From contig NZ_JPNB01000001.1 of the NCBI RefSeq assembly GCF_000732725.1, positions 1,798,001 through 1,862,000 on the forward strand: DNA of 64,000 nt, given 5' to 3'. Positions 16,803 to 25,452 of the stretch are shown one piece after another. The position numbers and the translations under genes were made by a program. A model generated the notes under the pieces. It worked only from the letters and a program-made list of their open reading frames with translations, was not told where the DNA came from and made no database searches. Origin of the DNA: Kineothrix alysoides. GTDB taxonomy: Bacteria > Bacillota > Clostridia > Lachnospirales > Lachnospiraceae. Within the stretch, counting starts at the first letter, position 1; every line of letters starts with the position of its first letter.

Positions 16803-17339
16803 ATGGATGCTATCCAGAAAAAAATCATAGTTACAAGCAAAGTCGTCGCTGTATTGACCAAAATATTGTATATCACTATGATTATCACGGTATGCTTTGA
16901 GGCAGCTGGAATTATATGGCTTATAATATCGCCAGAAGTTAACAGTATTACACTGGGAGGCATAAGAATAATTTGGCCGTTTTCACTGGCGAATGATGTG
17001 GGCATCGGTACTGATTTGCTGCCGGGTGTTGCCAGTCAGTGTTTTTTTATTGCCATATTGATTTCGGCAAATCGTATTTTTAGGAATGTAAGCTGCGAGT
17101 ATTCTCCTTTCACACCCAAAATAGCCAAAGGCATGAAAAGAATCGCACTTCTTCTTTTGATAGACAGCGGCGTGGCTCCGCGAGTTGATTTTGAAATCAA
17201 GAAGGCTATCTCGTTGACAACTGATAATTTGTACGATTTTAGCAGCGAATTGATGATATTGGCTATTGTAATATATTGCTTCTCGCTTATCTTCCAGTAT
17301 GGCATGGAACTTCAGCAACAGTCGGATGAAACTTTATAG
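16803..17339 (+). CDS. DUF2975 membrane protein
   Basis: Integral membrane protein of 178 residues with four hydrophobic segments (about 20-40, 70-90, 110-125 and 148-168). The pattern matches DUF2975 proteins. GGAGG lies 7 bp before the ATG at 16803. The family is nearly always encoded beside a small YozG-like XRE regulator, as here (11-bp gap). The role is unknown; a link to envelope stress or peptide immunity is suspected from the CPBP gene that follows. Confidence 0.8.
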   Translation: MDAIQKKIIVTSKVVAVLTKILYITMIITVCFEAAGIIWLIISPEVNSITLGGIRIIWPFSLANDVGIGTDLLPGVASQCFFIAILISANRIFRNVSCEYSPFTPKIAKGMKRIALLLLIDSGVAPRVDFEIKKAISLTTDNLYDFSSELMILAIVIYCFSLIFQYGMELQQQSDETL

Positions 17340-17350
17340 GAGGATGGCGA

Positions 17351-17572
17351 ATGACTATAATACTGAGACTTGACCGCATGATGGCGGATCGCAAAATATC
17401 ACTCAATGAACAGGCCGATGAGGTAGGTATCGCTAATGTAAATCTTTCAAATATAAAAACCGGCAAGGTAAGCGCCATAAGACTTTCGACGCTTGATGCG
17501 ATTTGTGACGTGCTTGACTGTCAGGCGGAGATATTCTCGAATTTTATTAAAAAAGGTGTGAAAGGATTGTGA
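17351..17572 (+). CDS. Small XRE/YozG-like helix-turn-helix protein
   Basis: Cro/CI-type DNA-binding protein of 73 residues, almost entirely an HTH: MMADRKISLNEQADEVGI, then NLSNIKTGKVSAIRLSTL and LDAICDVLDCQ. It is the usual partner of DUF2975 membrane proteins and probably regulates its own operon. GGAGGATGGCGA precedes the ATG. Its stop overlaps the possible GTG start of the next gene (GTGA), so the three genes form one transcription unit. Confidence 0.87.
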   Translation: MTIILRLDRMMADRKISLNEQADEVGIANVNLSNIKTGKVSAIRLSTLDAICDVLDCQAEIFSNFIKKGVKGL

Positions 17573-17577
17573 ATTCT

Positions 17578-18450
17578 ATGAAACTTCAAAACTTTATGCG
17601 TCAGCATCCTCTGTTCTCTTTCTTTTTCATGGCATATGCTTTTTCATGGATTATACTTATTCCGTATATCTTATCTCAATGGAATATACTGCCTAATACA
17701 AATGTTTTTATGATTTTTTTTGGACTCACTGCATTCGTTGGACCGGCCCTTTCAGCCTATATCATGGGGCGCATAACTGAGGGAAAAGGCGGTTGGCTTA
17801 ATATGAAAAAACGTTTTCGCAGGTTTAAAGTCGGCTGGATTTGGTACGTCTTCATATTATTTGGAATTCCACTGGTGATGACGCTTGGAATTAGTATTCT
17901 TCCCGGGGCCATAGCCAGCTTTCAGGGGGTTCCGTCCGGATTTTATGCTAAATATATCATTTACTTTACAATTATTTTCTTTGGCGGTGGGCCGCTGGGG
18001 GAAGAAATTGGCTGGCGCGGTTTCGCACTTCCACGAATGCAAGCTCAATATGGCGCTCTCCGGGCAACTCTTCTGCTTGGGGTTCTGTGGACTTTTTGGC
18101 ATCTGCCTCATTTTCTTACAACAGCCCAAAGGGGTGGTCCGGATTCCAGCCTGTCTATTCTTTACATTAATTTGCCTATTTTCCTGCTGCTTGTCATGTC
18201 CGTCGCTGTTATTATGACATGGGTTTTCAACCATACAAAGGGGAGTCTATTTATTGCTATATTGGTACATACCAGTATAAATACTTTTAGCTTGATTCTG
18301 CCACTTTTTTCTGCTCCGATTGTGACAAGCACTGATTTACCGGTAGCGATAGGATTGGGTATTATGGCAATCGTAATTCTCATTTTTACACGAGGAAAAC
18401 TTGGCTACCAGACGGACAGGAAACAAACTGGCTCAAAGTGCAGCTTGTAG
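17578..18450 (+). CDS. CPBP family intramembrane glutamic endopeptidase
   Basis: Membrane protease of the CAAX/ABI (CPBP) family, 290 residues with about eight transmembrane segments. The motifs are intact: EEIGWRGFALPRMQ (motif 1, double Glu and Arg), FWHLPHF (motif 2) and HTSINTF (motif 3). Members process prenylated proteins or confer self-immunity to bacteriocins. The start may be ATG 17578 or GTG 17569; the GTG would overlap the upstream stop by four bases. It is third in the DUF2975/XRE operon, suggesting an immunity or signalling role. Confidence 0.88.
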   Translation: MKLQNFMRQHPLFSFFFMAYAFSWIILIPYILSQWNILPNTNVFMIFFGLTAFVGPALSAYIMGRITEGKGGWLNMKKRFRRFKVGWIWYVFILFGIPLVMTLGISILPGAIASFQGVPSGFYAKYIIYFTIIFFGGGPLGEEIGWRGFALPRMQAQYGALRATLLLGVLWTFWHLPHFLTTAQRGGPDSSLSILYINLPIFLLLVMSVAVIMTWVFNHTKGSLFIAILVHTSINTFSLILPLFSAPIVTSTDLPVAIGLGIMAIVILIFTRGKLGYQTDRKQTGSKCSL

Positions 18451-18735
18451 AACGGCATATTACTGCCATACAAAAAATAAGATTTGTTTGAAAGATGTAA
18501 TCTTGACTGCTCTTATAGATTTGCTTTCTGCGCTCTTTTCTATAGTAGAATCTCATCTTGATTATTCTACCATAAACTTATAAATTATGATATAAGCTTC
18601 CTTTATTAAATGGGCAGAATGAAACCTCCAAATCCTTTGACTTGGAGGTTTTTTTACTCACTCTATTTCTTTCAATTTTTACTATTATAAAATTATATTA
18701 TACATTGATACGTTCACTACAAATTGAATTTATTC
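18427..18735. repeat. Dispersed structured repeat, copy B
   Basis: Shares the full block order with copy A: GCATATTACTGCCATA, the TAGTAGAAT/ATTCTACCA stem, CATAAACTTATAAATTATG, GGGCAGAAT, the hairpin CCTCCAAAT...GACTTGGAGG followed by T7, TTACTCACTCTATTTCTTT, and an end in ACTACAAATTGAATTTAT. It lies between two convergent operons and may end transcription from the CPBP gene. Confidence 0.7.
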
Positions 18736-18769
18736 AGTTTACTGCATGAATATAAAAACTGATCAATTG

Positions 18770-18949
18770 CTATATTAACGCTCGATAAGCTACAGCACCG
18801 ATTGTCGATACAACTCCAATTATAGATACCACGCGGTAAATTTTTACCGATTCCGTGTCGTCCTTTTCCTTTCTCATATAGACAATTCCGGAAACGAGCA
18901 TTCCAATCCCGACAAACAGAAACAATCCAAACAAAGCCCATTCTTTCAT
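18770..18949 (-). CDS. Small membrane protein, 59 residues, downstream of P1B ATPase
   Basis: Starts MKEWALFGLFLFVGIGMLV, continues VYMRKEKDD and ends AVAYRALI. It has two predicted membrane spans around a charged loop. GGAGGAAATAAA precedes the ATG, and this ribosome site is formed by the last codons of the ATPase gene (stop at 18951-18953). The ATG lies one base past that stop, so the two are translationally coupled. No family is recognised. It may be an accessory subunit or chaperone of the metal pump, or an unrelated small protein. Confidence 0.7.
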   Translation of the reverse strand: MKEWALFGLFLFVGIGMLVSGIVYMRKEKDDTESVKIYRVVSIIGVVSTIGAVAYRALI

Positions 18950-18950
18950 T

Positions 18951-20804
18951 TTATTTCCTCCATTTTAATAATAAAGATGAATTGATGATAACAGCCACAG
19001 AACCTACATTATGTACCAATGCACCCACCACTGGATTTAAAATACCTGTAATGGCAAGCACAATTGCAGCAAAATCGAGAAGCATTGAAGCTGCAAGATT
19101 GATATGAATGGTTTTCATCACTTGGCGAGAAAGCAAGATCAGATGGGAGATTTCACTTATATCATCTCCAACAAGGGCAATGTCAGCCGCTTCAATAGCA
19201 ATATCGCTGCCTATTCCTCCCATGGCAATCCCCACTTGAGCAGCCTTGAGAGCAGGTGCATCATTAATACCATCACCCACCATACAAACAAACTCGCCTT
19301 TCTCTTGGTACTGCCGAATGGCCTTCAACTTATCCTCTGGTAAGCAGTTTGCTTTGACATTAGTAATACCAGCAATCTTTGCAACATGATTGGCTGCCTG
19401 TGGTTCATCACCAGTAAGCAAGATAACATTTGTTCCTGTATCACATACTTCCCGGATAGTCTGCGCTGTGTTAAGTCGCATCGTGTCCGAAAGAGCTACC
19501 AGACCAAGAATCTGCTCCTTGTCCATCCCATAGATGACTGTACTGCCATTGGCTTTGACTATGTTCGCACTTTCCGAAAGCTGCTCAGGTAAGACGAGGC
19601 TGTGATCTGCTATCATCGCCTCATTTCCAGCAAAGACTTCATATCCCTGTATGGTAGCTGAAACGCCACGTCCCGGAAGAATCTGAAACACTTCTGGCTC
19701 GATGGGGGGCTTTCCCTTTATCTGGCGATACTCCGCAACAATGGCTTTGCCCAGTGGATGTTCAGAACGCAGTTCGGCACTGGCCACAAGTGCAAGCAAC
19801 CTATCATTATCAAAACTTTGAGAACAGCTCTCCACCCGTGATACAGACAGCTCTCCATATGTTAGAGTTCCTGTCTTATCAAAAGCGACGCACTTTACCT
19901 TCGCCAACCGCTCCAACGCATCACCCTGACTGATGAGAATGCCATGTTTTGTGGCATTTCCGATGCCAGCCATAATTGCAGTGGGCGTTGCCAGTACCAG
20001 CGCGCAAGGGCAGAACACAACGAGGATGGTCACAGCACGAATAACTTCACCAGTGACAGCCCATGTAAGCCCCGATGAAACAAGGGCAATGACCACGATC
20101 CATGTCGCCCACCGGTCAGCCAGACCTACAATTTTTGCCTTACCTGCATCTGCCGACTCCACGAGGCGTATCATTCGTTGCAAAGAACTGTCCTCTCCAA
20201 CCTTCTGTGCAATCATATCGAAAGTTCCATATTGATTGATGGTACCGCTTTGTACTTCGTCCCCCTCACCCTTATCCACTGGTAAAGATTCACCTGTCAT
20301 AACAGATTGATCAACGGCGGTCTGACCTTTGGTAATAATACCATCCACCGCGATAGTTTCCCCTGCCAATACTCGAAGCGTGTCACCCACTTGTACATGT
20401 TCAGCAGGGATAATCTGCTCCTCTCCATCACACACAACCCTTGCTGTTGCAGGAGAGAGATATACCAGTTTTTCAATCCCAGCACGAGCCTTCACCACAG
20501 TTCTTTCTTCTAAAAATGCACCAACAGCCATGATAAGTGCAATCTCACCTGCAGCAAAAGTCTCACCAATGATAACCGAAGCAACTAATGCGAGGGATAC
20601 CAACACATCTGCTTTGATGTCGAATTTGGCAGCAAGACCGAAAACAGCTCCTTTAATGATGGGGATTCCGCAAAGCAGAATGGCCAGCCATGCCACATTG
20701 ATAGGCAGATGACCGATATTAAAGAAACTAACCACCAAAGATATTAGCGATAAGCAGAGAAACAGAGTGGTTCCCTTCTCATCGTTTTTTAATAATTCAA
20801 TCAA
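18951..20804 (-). CDS. P1B-type heavy-metal-transporting ATPase
   Basis: Membrane ATPase of 617 residues that exports metal ions. The TGES actuator loop, the CPCALVLATPTA metal-binding membrane helix, DKTGTLTYGE with the phosphorylated Asp, SEHPLGKAI and VGDGINDAPALKAA are all intact. The N-terminal metal-binding domain common in CopA and CadA is absent, and the chain begins close to the first membrane helices. The last helix reads HNVGSVAVIINSS, neither the usual Cu nor Zn/Cd signature, so the ion is uncertain. The start is TTG (20802-20804) after AAAGGAGTGA. A CsoR-type repressor upstream suggests copper or a related soft metal. Confidence 0.92.
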   Translation of the reverse strand: MIELLKNDEKGTTLFLCLSLISLVVSFFNIGHLPINVAWLAILLCGIPIIKGAVFGLAAKFDIKADVLVSLALVASVIIGETFAAGEIALIMAVGAFLEERTVVKARAGIEKLVYLSPATARVVCDGEEQIIPAEHVQVGDTLRVLAGETIAVDGIITKGQTAVDQSVMTGESLPVDKGEGDEVQSGTINQYGTFDMIAQKVGEDSSLQRMIRLVESADAGKAKIVGLADRWATWIVVIALVSSGLTWAVTGEVIRAVTILVVFCPCALVLATPTAIMAGIGNATKHGILISQGDALERLAKVKCVAFDKTGTLTYGELSVSRVESCSQSFDNDRLLALVASAELRSEHPLGKAIVAEYRQIKGKPPIEPEVFQILPGRGVSATIQGYEVFAGNEAMIADHSLVLPEQLSESANIVKANGSTVIYGMDKEQILGLVALSDTMRLNTAQTIREVCDTGTNVILLTGDEPQAANHVAKIAGITNVKANCLPEDKLKAIRQYQEKGEFVCMVGDGINDAPALKAAQVGIAMGGIGSDIAIEAADIALVGDDISEISHLILLSRQVMKTIHINLAASMLLDFAAIVLAITGILNPVVGALVHNVGSVAVIINSSLLLKWRK

Positions 20805-20823
20805 AAAATCACTCCTTTATACT

Positions 20824-20873
20824 TATGGGGGTATATGTATATGCAACAAAAGAAGTATACCCCCATGGGTATA
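20824..20873. promoter_or_regulatory. CsoR-type operator(s) upstream of the ATPase gene
   Basis: TATACCCCCATGGGTATA (20856-20873) is a GC-centred palindrome with the T-A-C-C-C/G-G-G-T-A form typical of CsoR sites. A half-related TATGGGGGTATA lies at 20824-20835. Both sit within 70 bp upstream of the TTG start. Confidence 0.75.
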
Positions 20874-20884
20874 TTTTTGTCAAC

Positions 20885-20909
20885 AAAAAAGCAGCCGTAT
20901 TTCGGCTGC
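20885..20909 (-). terminator. Rho-independent terminator of the csoR-type gene
   Basis: On the minus strand GCAGCCG and CGGCTGC form a perfect 7-bp stem with an AAATA loop, followed by TTTTTTG. It lies 17 bp after the csoR-type stop, so the ATPase has its own promoter between here and 20805. Confidence 0.9.
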
Positions 20910-20925
20910 CCTAGTCTGGACAAAG

Positions 20926-21201
20926 TTATGTCATTCTTGAAAAATGCTCAACTGCTTTGGTAAATTCAGAAATAGTCTTATCGGCGTCACCATGCTCAAT
21001 TCCCTCGCGAACACAGTGATTCAAGTGTCCTTCTAATACCAATTGACCGACTTTATGAAGTGCACCTTTAGCAGCATTAATCTGGATTAGAATATCTTCA
21101 CAAGGAATATCTTCATCCACCATTTTATCGATAGCCTTGATTTGTCCCATTATTTTATTCAATCTTCTATGAAGATTATCTGCATCCATACACTGGCGCA
21201 T
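20926..21201 (-). CDS. csoR: CsoR/RcnR family metal-sensing repressor
   Basis: All-helical DNA-binding protein of 91 residues (DUF156). C34, H59 and C63 have the spacing of the Cys-His-Cys copper site of CsoR, so Cu(I) sensing is favoured over Ni/Co (RcnR) or formaldehyde (FrmR). Apo-protein would bind the GC-centred palindromes at 21217 and 20856, and metal would release it. GAGGTGAGTAG precedes the ATG. It lies directly upstream of the P1B ATPase gene with a terminator between, giving two separately started but co-regulated units. Confidence 0.88.
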   Translation of the reverse strand: MRQCMDADNLHRRLNKIMGQIKAIDKMVDEDIPCEDILIQINAAKGALHKVGQLVLEGHLNHCVREGIEHGDADKTISEFTKAVEHFSRMT

Positions 21202-21216
21202 CTACTCACCTCCCTA

Positions 21217-21232
21217 ATACCCATAGGGGTAT
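21217..21232. promoter_or_regulatory. CsoR-type operator upstream of csoR
   Basis: ATACCCATAGGGGTAT is a near-perfect palindrome 15 bp before the csoR-type ATG, similar to the site at 20856-20873. Autoregulation is expected. Confidence 0.75.
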
Positions 21233-22141
21233 AGAAAAAGAATAGCATCTTCATTAAGATTCGTCAATCTAGTATGTAAAAAGCTAATTTCAAATTCAAA
21301 TTTATTATATGGATTTATTACATTTTTTTAATTTGTAAAAACCGGTTAAAATAGGTACCACAATTAGCACTATCAAAATATTCCATTGTACAGGAGCAAG
21401 AAAACAGGTATTGAAAATCATATGTAAAAATGCAAGTATAAGTACACTGTGATATCTGTAATAAAACATTCCAAGAATAAATGATAAAAGGATAGTCCAC
21501 ACAAAATAAAGAATTATTTCCTGTACCGTCAATAAATTTCTAATACTCCACATTGGAATGTGCCATAATCCCCAAATTACGCCTACATAGAAAATAAAAC
21601 GCATTTTCTCTTGTTTCATGGATAATCTTTTCAGAAAAAATCCTCTCCATGCCATTTCTTCAAGCAATGCTATGGCAAAAAGATAAATACTATTTAGAAA
21701 CACTGAAAAAATTGTAGAATATGTGTTGATAAACAAATCCGGTTCTCCTGCAACCATGGCGTACCCATAAGAACTACCTAATCCAATACTGATAAATAAT
21801 GCACACTGCAAAATTGATCTTGCAGGAAGTCTTCTGGTAAACAGGAACAAAACCCATTGCTTTAGGGTATGTTCCCTTATTTCAAAAACAAGAGATATCA
21901 CCACAGGAATAAGCACAAACAAATATTTGGTACTCAATAACACATTTGGGACTGGTATTTCAAACCTTTTCAGCAACATCGGCAAATAACAGGAAAAAGA
22001 CAATAACAGTACTGTGATAATCCAACAGTTCGTTTTTTTATTGCAAGAGGTAGTGTAAAATAAGTTGTGTCTTTGGAAATAAATGGCTTCTCTCTGGAAA
22101 GAATTAGATAAATAATTCTTTTTCAGGAAGGAGCTTTTTAT

Positions 22142-23356
22142 ATGGCTATTGCAAAGGACCAATTACAACAAATTATTGCTGATAACGACATTAATAGTCC
22201 CAGTGATATCTATGCCCTATTTAAGGACAGTTTTAAAGATATGCTGCAGGAGCTATTAGAATCGGAAATGAATGCTTCAATTGGCTATGAAAAAAATAAT
22301 AAGGAGCATATGGACTCGGACAACAAGCGCAATGGATATTCTCCCAAAACCGTAAAGAGTCAGTATGGAGAAGTACAACTGGATATTCCCCGAGATAGAA
22401 ATGGGGAATTCGAACCCCAGATTGTTCCTAAGTACCAACGGGATATTTCGGGGATTGAGGAAAAAGTCATTTCCCTCTATGCCAGAGGCATGACCACCCG
22501 CGATATCCATGATCAGATTGAAGACTTGTATGGAATTCAAGTGTCAGCCGAAATGGTCAGCAAGATTACGGATAAGCTTCTGCCCGAAGTAAAAGAATGG
22601 CAGTCCCGTCCCTTGGAGCCAATCTATCCCTTTGTCTTCATGGATGCGATCCATTACAAAATCCGTGAGGATGGACGAATTTTGAATCGAGCAGCTTATG
22701 TGGTATTAGGCGTAAGTTTAGATGGGAATAAAGACATCCTGAGCATCAACATCGGGGCAAATGAATCCTCTAAGTTCTGGCTGGGTATGTTAAATGATTT
22801 AAAGAATCGTGGTGTCCAAGAAGTGCTCTTCTTTTGTGTAGATGGACTTAACGGATTCAAGGAAGCAATCGCCGCGGCCTATCCGCAGGCACAAGTACAA
22901 CGGTGTATCATCCACATGCTGCGCAATTCCTTCAAATATGTATCCTATAAAGACATCAAGAAGTTTGCGTCTGACTTTAAAGCAGTATACAAGGCACCCA
23001 CCGAAGAAGCAGCCCTTTCTGAATTAGAAGGAGCGAAAGAAATCTGGGGTAAAAAATATCCGTATGCAATCGCAAGTTGGGAACAGAATTGGGATGTTGT
23101 AAGCCCTTTCTTTCAGTTCAGCGAAGATATCCGCAGGATTATGTATACGACAAATATCATAGAAGGAGTAAATCGACAGTTTCGTAAGGTAACCAAGACA
23201 AAAAGTGTTTTTCCAAATGATACTTCCTTGGAAAAAATGTTGTACCTGGCGACTCAGAATGTAAAGAAGAAGTGGACGCAACGTTATCGTAACTGGGACT
23301 TAGTCTTAAGTCAGCTTCTTATCTTGTATGGTGATCGGATTAGCGAATATCTGTAA
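22142..23356 (+). CDS. IS256 family (Mutator-type) transposase
   Basis: DDE transposase of 404 residues, full length for IS256. Catalytic segments: D in FMDAIHYKIREDG, D in FFCVDGLNGFKEAI, and E in TTNIIEGVNRQFRKVTKTK. The family signature CIIHMLRNSFKYV lies between them. AAGGAGC precedes the ATG at 22142. The protein is identical to that of the inverted copy at 53196-54410, which implies recent transposition. It catalyses cut-and-paste or copy-out movement of its IS. Confidence 0.95.
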   Translation: MAIAKDQLQQIIADNDINSPSDIYALFKDSFKDMLQELLESEMNASIGYEKNNKEHMDSDNKRNGYSPKTVKSQYGEVQLDIPRDRNGEFEPQIVPKYQRDISGIEEKVISLYARGMTTRDIHDQIEDLYGIQVSAEMVSKITDKLLPEVKEWQSRPLEPIYPFVFMDAIHYKIREDGRILNRAAYVVLGVSLDGNKDILSINIGANESSKFWLGMLNDLKNRGVQEVLFFCVDGLNGFKEAIAAAYPQAQVQRCIIHMLRNSFKYVSYKDIKKFASDFKAVYKAPTEEAALSELEGAKEIWGKKYPYAIASWEQNWDVVSPFFQFSEDIRRIMYTTNIIEGVNRQFRKVTKTKSVFPNDTSLEKMLYLATQNVKKKWTQRYRNWDLVLSQLLILYGDRISEYL

Positions 23357-23365
23357 ATAGAAAAA

Positions 23366-23398
23366 ATCGGCAGGCTGCCCGCAAAGCTACCTGCCGAT
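23366..23398 (-). terminator. Hairpin terminator facing inward at the IS256 transposase 3' end
   Basis: ATCGGCAGG and CCTGCCGAT form a 9-bp stem. The U-rich tract (A-run on plus) follows only when read on the minus strand. It would therefore stop transcripts entering from the right flank before they run antisense through the transposase. The same structure is in copy 2. Confidence 0.65.
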
Positions 23399-23906
23399 CC
23401 ACATATATCTTATTTCACCGATAATTATAGTTTAACCAGAATATTCCAAGATAAACAGATTTTTCATTTTTATTTCGGAGGTCGGGTGTGGGCAGCGTCC
23501 ACGAAAAGTTGCTTTTCAATTATCGATTACTTTTCATGTAGAAATGTATAAAATTTCTTTATCTGCACAGACTAAAATAAGAAAATAAATTCGACACAAA
23601 AGTTCACCTATAACTAACAAGAATTTTACATATCTAATTCAATTCCAGATACTTGATGTCATTTGAGACACAGGAAAATTTACGCCCTCTTGCAAGAAAA
23701 TACTTTTGCTTTATATTGCTTTTTAACTTTCTTTGTCATCACCATCCAATAAACTCCAATTTAGCACTTTGATAATCAATCATTAATTTTGCTTATTATT
23801 TTCAATATATAGGTGAATATGTTCCGATTTTAAATGTTTTATAAAGGGCGAAAAAATAACGTCCCTAACACTTTCTTCTACATCATCTCCATACATTCCC
23901 ATAAAA

Positions 23907-24249
23907 CTAGTCTTCCATTTTATTTATAACATCCTCTATATCATAGGTCTTGGCAGGTAAAATCATTGAATATCCTCCCATTATTCCTTTAATTATTTTT
24001 AATTCAAGGTCCATACGTATTTTAAAATGCGCGACCATATCTGATATATCCACAAACTCAAATTTCTTTCCATTAGGTGAGTCATTTAAATATCGCATCA
24101 CAAGAGGATACCACAGCTCTACACTATGCCAGTTCAACCAGAGAAATATCCCTCAAGATACATATGTATCCATCAAGCTTTTCATATAGTGATTTCATCA
24201 ATGTTGTTTTACCAGTCCCTTGTATTCCTCCTATAAATATGTTTTTCAT
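23907..24249 (-). pseudogene. P-loop nucleotide kinase/ATPase, frameshifted
   Basis: ATG at 24247-24249 begins MKNIFIGGIQGTGKTTLMKS, a clear Walker A loop (GGIQGTGKTT), and continues to DISLVELA before a stop. One base shift leads into the frame NWHSVELWYPLVMRYLNDSP, ending at 23907 with DIEDVINKMED. Joined, it gives about 113 residues, in the size range of small AAA/kinase-like proteins. The lesion is near 24122. I cannot name the substrate. Confidence 0.65.
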
Positions 24250-24408
24250 CTAATCCCCATTTCCTGATGACTTCCTGCTTTATTTCTCGTCTCAGCTACC
24301 TGTTAAGCCAAAATCTAACTTTTTACCAAAACGTTCATTTTCCCTGCCCTACTATGGTAATCAGAAATATACTTCACTCGAATTAACCTTAAAAACACAC
24401 CTGCATAT

Positions 24409-24555
24409 CTATCTTAAAGCTCTGAACTTCTTTGATTTCCTAAGCTTTTCGATCAGCAGGACAATGGTTTCAACGTGCCCTGTTGCTGTGATTCTTATGA
24501 CCATAGGGTGGGTAGCCCCTTGGCGGAAGGGTATATTTTCAATAATTATACCTCT
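24409..24555 (-). pseudogene. C-terminal coding remnant, family unknown
   Basis: An open stretch without a start codon reads FRQGATHPMVIRITATGHVE, then TIVLLIEKLRKSKKFRALR and a stop at 24409-24411. The sense of the residues suggests real protein, but no upstream start or ribosome site exists. The rest of 24250-24606 has no gene I can support. Confidence 0.3.
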
Positions 24556-24606
24556 CAAACCTTACTTTTGTAAAATAACTTTATAGATTGCATAATAAGA
24601 GACGGT

Positions 24607-25029
24607 TTAATTATCTTTCTTATTAAGATTCCGTTTAACTTGATTTTCTTGTTCCATTAGGTATTGTATGAATAAATCAAAACTCCCAACAAACTTATTT
24701 ACACTTTCTATATGATAAAAAGTGCTTGTTTTATCATATTCGTAGATTTCATTTGTCAGCGAATATATATATATTCGCTTTCTAAGCCCAAGGGCTATTC
24801 CTAACTCAATATGACTTCCTTTACCTGCTGGCAATAGAATAACAAGGAAATCCGAATTCATCACTGCTTCTTTTTCTTTTACACCGATAGTAGCTAATTC
24901 TTCAAGGGAACTAGCTTTTTCGTTTTGAGTCCAATCATATGTGTGGATATAACCTTTTAACTTTAGCTCATTAGAAATCTCTCGTACCTGCTCAATATTC
25001 TTGAAACTCGATGCTATATAAAAATTCAC
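24607..25029 (-). CDS. Nucleoside 2-deoxyribosyltransferase-like protein
   Basis: Rossmann-like protein of 140 residues. The N-terminal FYIASSFKN and HTYDWTQNEKASSLEELA segments, then VMNSDFLVILLPAGKGSHIELGIA, match the nucleoside 2-deoxyribosyltransferase superfamily (substrate loop, D in SD, and the GSHxELG block with catalytic Glu). Family members hydrolyse or swap nucleoside bases; this short form could also be a signalling nucleotide hydrolase. GGAGGGTATTC lies upstream of the ATG. No operon partner. Confidence 0.75.
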   Translation of the reverse strand: MNFYIASSFKNIEQVREISNELKLKGYIHTYDWTQNEKASSLEELATIGVKEKEAVMNSDFLVILLPAGKGSHIELGIALGLRKRIYIYSLTNEIYEYDKTSTFYHIESVNKFVGSFDLFIQYLMEQENQVKRNLNKKDN

Positions 25030-25083
25030 AGAATACCCTCCCTCTATTTAAAATAATCTACTTCCCATTATTATAACATAAAA

Positions 25084-25420
25084 TTATTTTTCATTTTCCT
25101 TACCTAACAGCTTGATTTCCATATTTTCTAAAGCTTTTATATAATCTTTCTCTACTTTAGAAACATCATCTAAATACGAATTCTTATATTTCTTGTATTC
25201 TTCCTTTGAGTTAAGCTCAGCTGTCTTAGTATTGACATGCCGTTTTCTACTCGTAGATATATTTTTCCAAACGTAAAAATAAACTTTAGGTTGTGTAGAT
25301 AAGATTGATGTAATCCTATAAACCCAATAAAATCAATGTCTAAATGCCTACAGCCTATAATATAAGTATCCCTCATAAAATGAATAGAGGCCTCACTTTC
25401 AGATGGTCCTGCCGGTGGCT
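25084..25420 (-). pseudogene. Decayed gene, possibly an oxidoreductase C-terminus
   Basis: The frame SESEASIHFMRDTYIIGCRH, then DIDFIGFIGLHQSYL, lacks a start codon upstream. Near 25255 it shifts to a second frame, KTAELNSKEEYKKYKNSYLD, which ends KALENMEIKLLGKENEK at 25084. The first part faintly resembles the C-terminal region of flavodoxin-fold NAD(P)H oxidoreductases, but I am not sure. Two lesions make it non-functional. Confidence 0.4.
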
Positions 25421-25452
25421 ATCACTCCTTTTTAATGGCTTATTTAAGAAAG

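Larger units (their letters stand above)
22049..23689 (+). mobile_element. IS256 family insertion sequence, copy 1 (1,641 bp)
   Basis: The ends are GGTAGTGTAAAAT at 22049 and, as reverse complement, GAGGGCGTAAATT at 23689. They share GTAAA and TGTGTC blocks as imperfect inverted repeats. A perfect 8-bp target duplication TTGCAAGA flanks it (22041-22048 and 23690-23697), typical for IS256. The transposase occupies 22142-23356, leaving an unusually long 333-bp tail. The second copy at 52863-54503 has the same length and matches it throughout the parts I compared. Confidence 0.93.
21305..23745 (-). pseudogene. CPBP intramembrane protease gene split by IS256-type copy 1
   Basis: The 3' part (21305-22040) encodes a membrane protein with ALLEEMAWRGFFLKRLSM, WGLWHIPMWS and HMIFN, the three CPBP motifs. 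The 5' part (23690-23745) encodes MVMTKKVKKQYKAKVFSC. Removing the 1,641-bp insertion and one copy of its 8-bp duplication joins them in frame: ...KVFSC-NKKTNCWIIT..., 264 codons in all including the stop. A frame running from inside the IS into the 3' part (start 22162) is a fusion accident. The split gene should not yield a normal protease. Confidence 0.88.

Noticed and set aside
22045-22162. Longer CPBP reading frame starting inside the IS
   Set aside because: Its first 37 residues are the reverse strand of the IS left end; the same residues appear beside copy 2. The true start lies beyond the IS at 23745.
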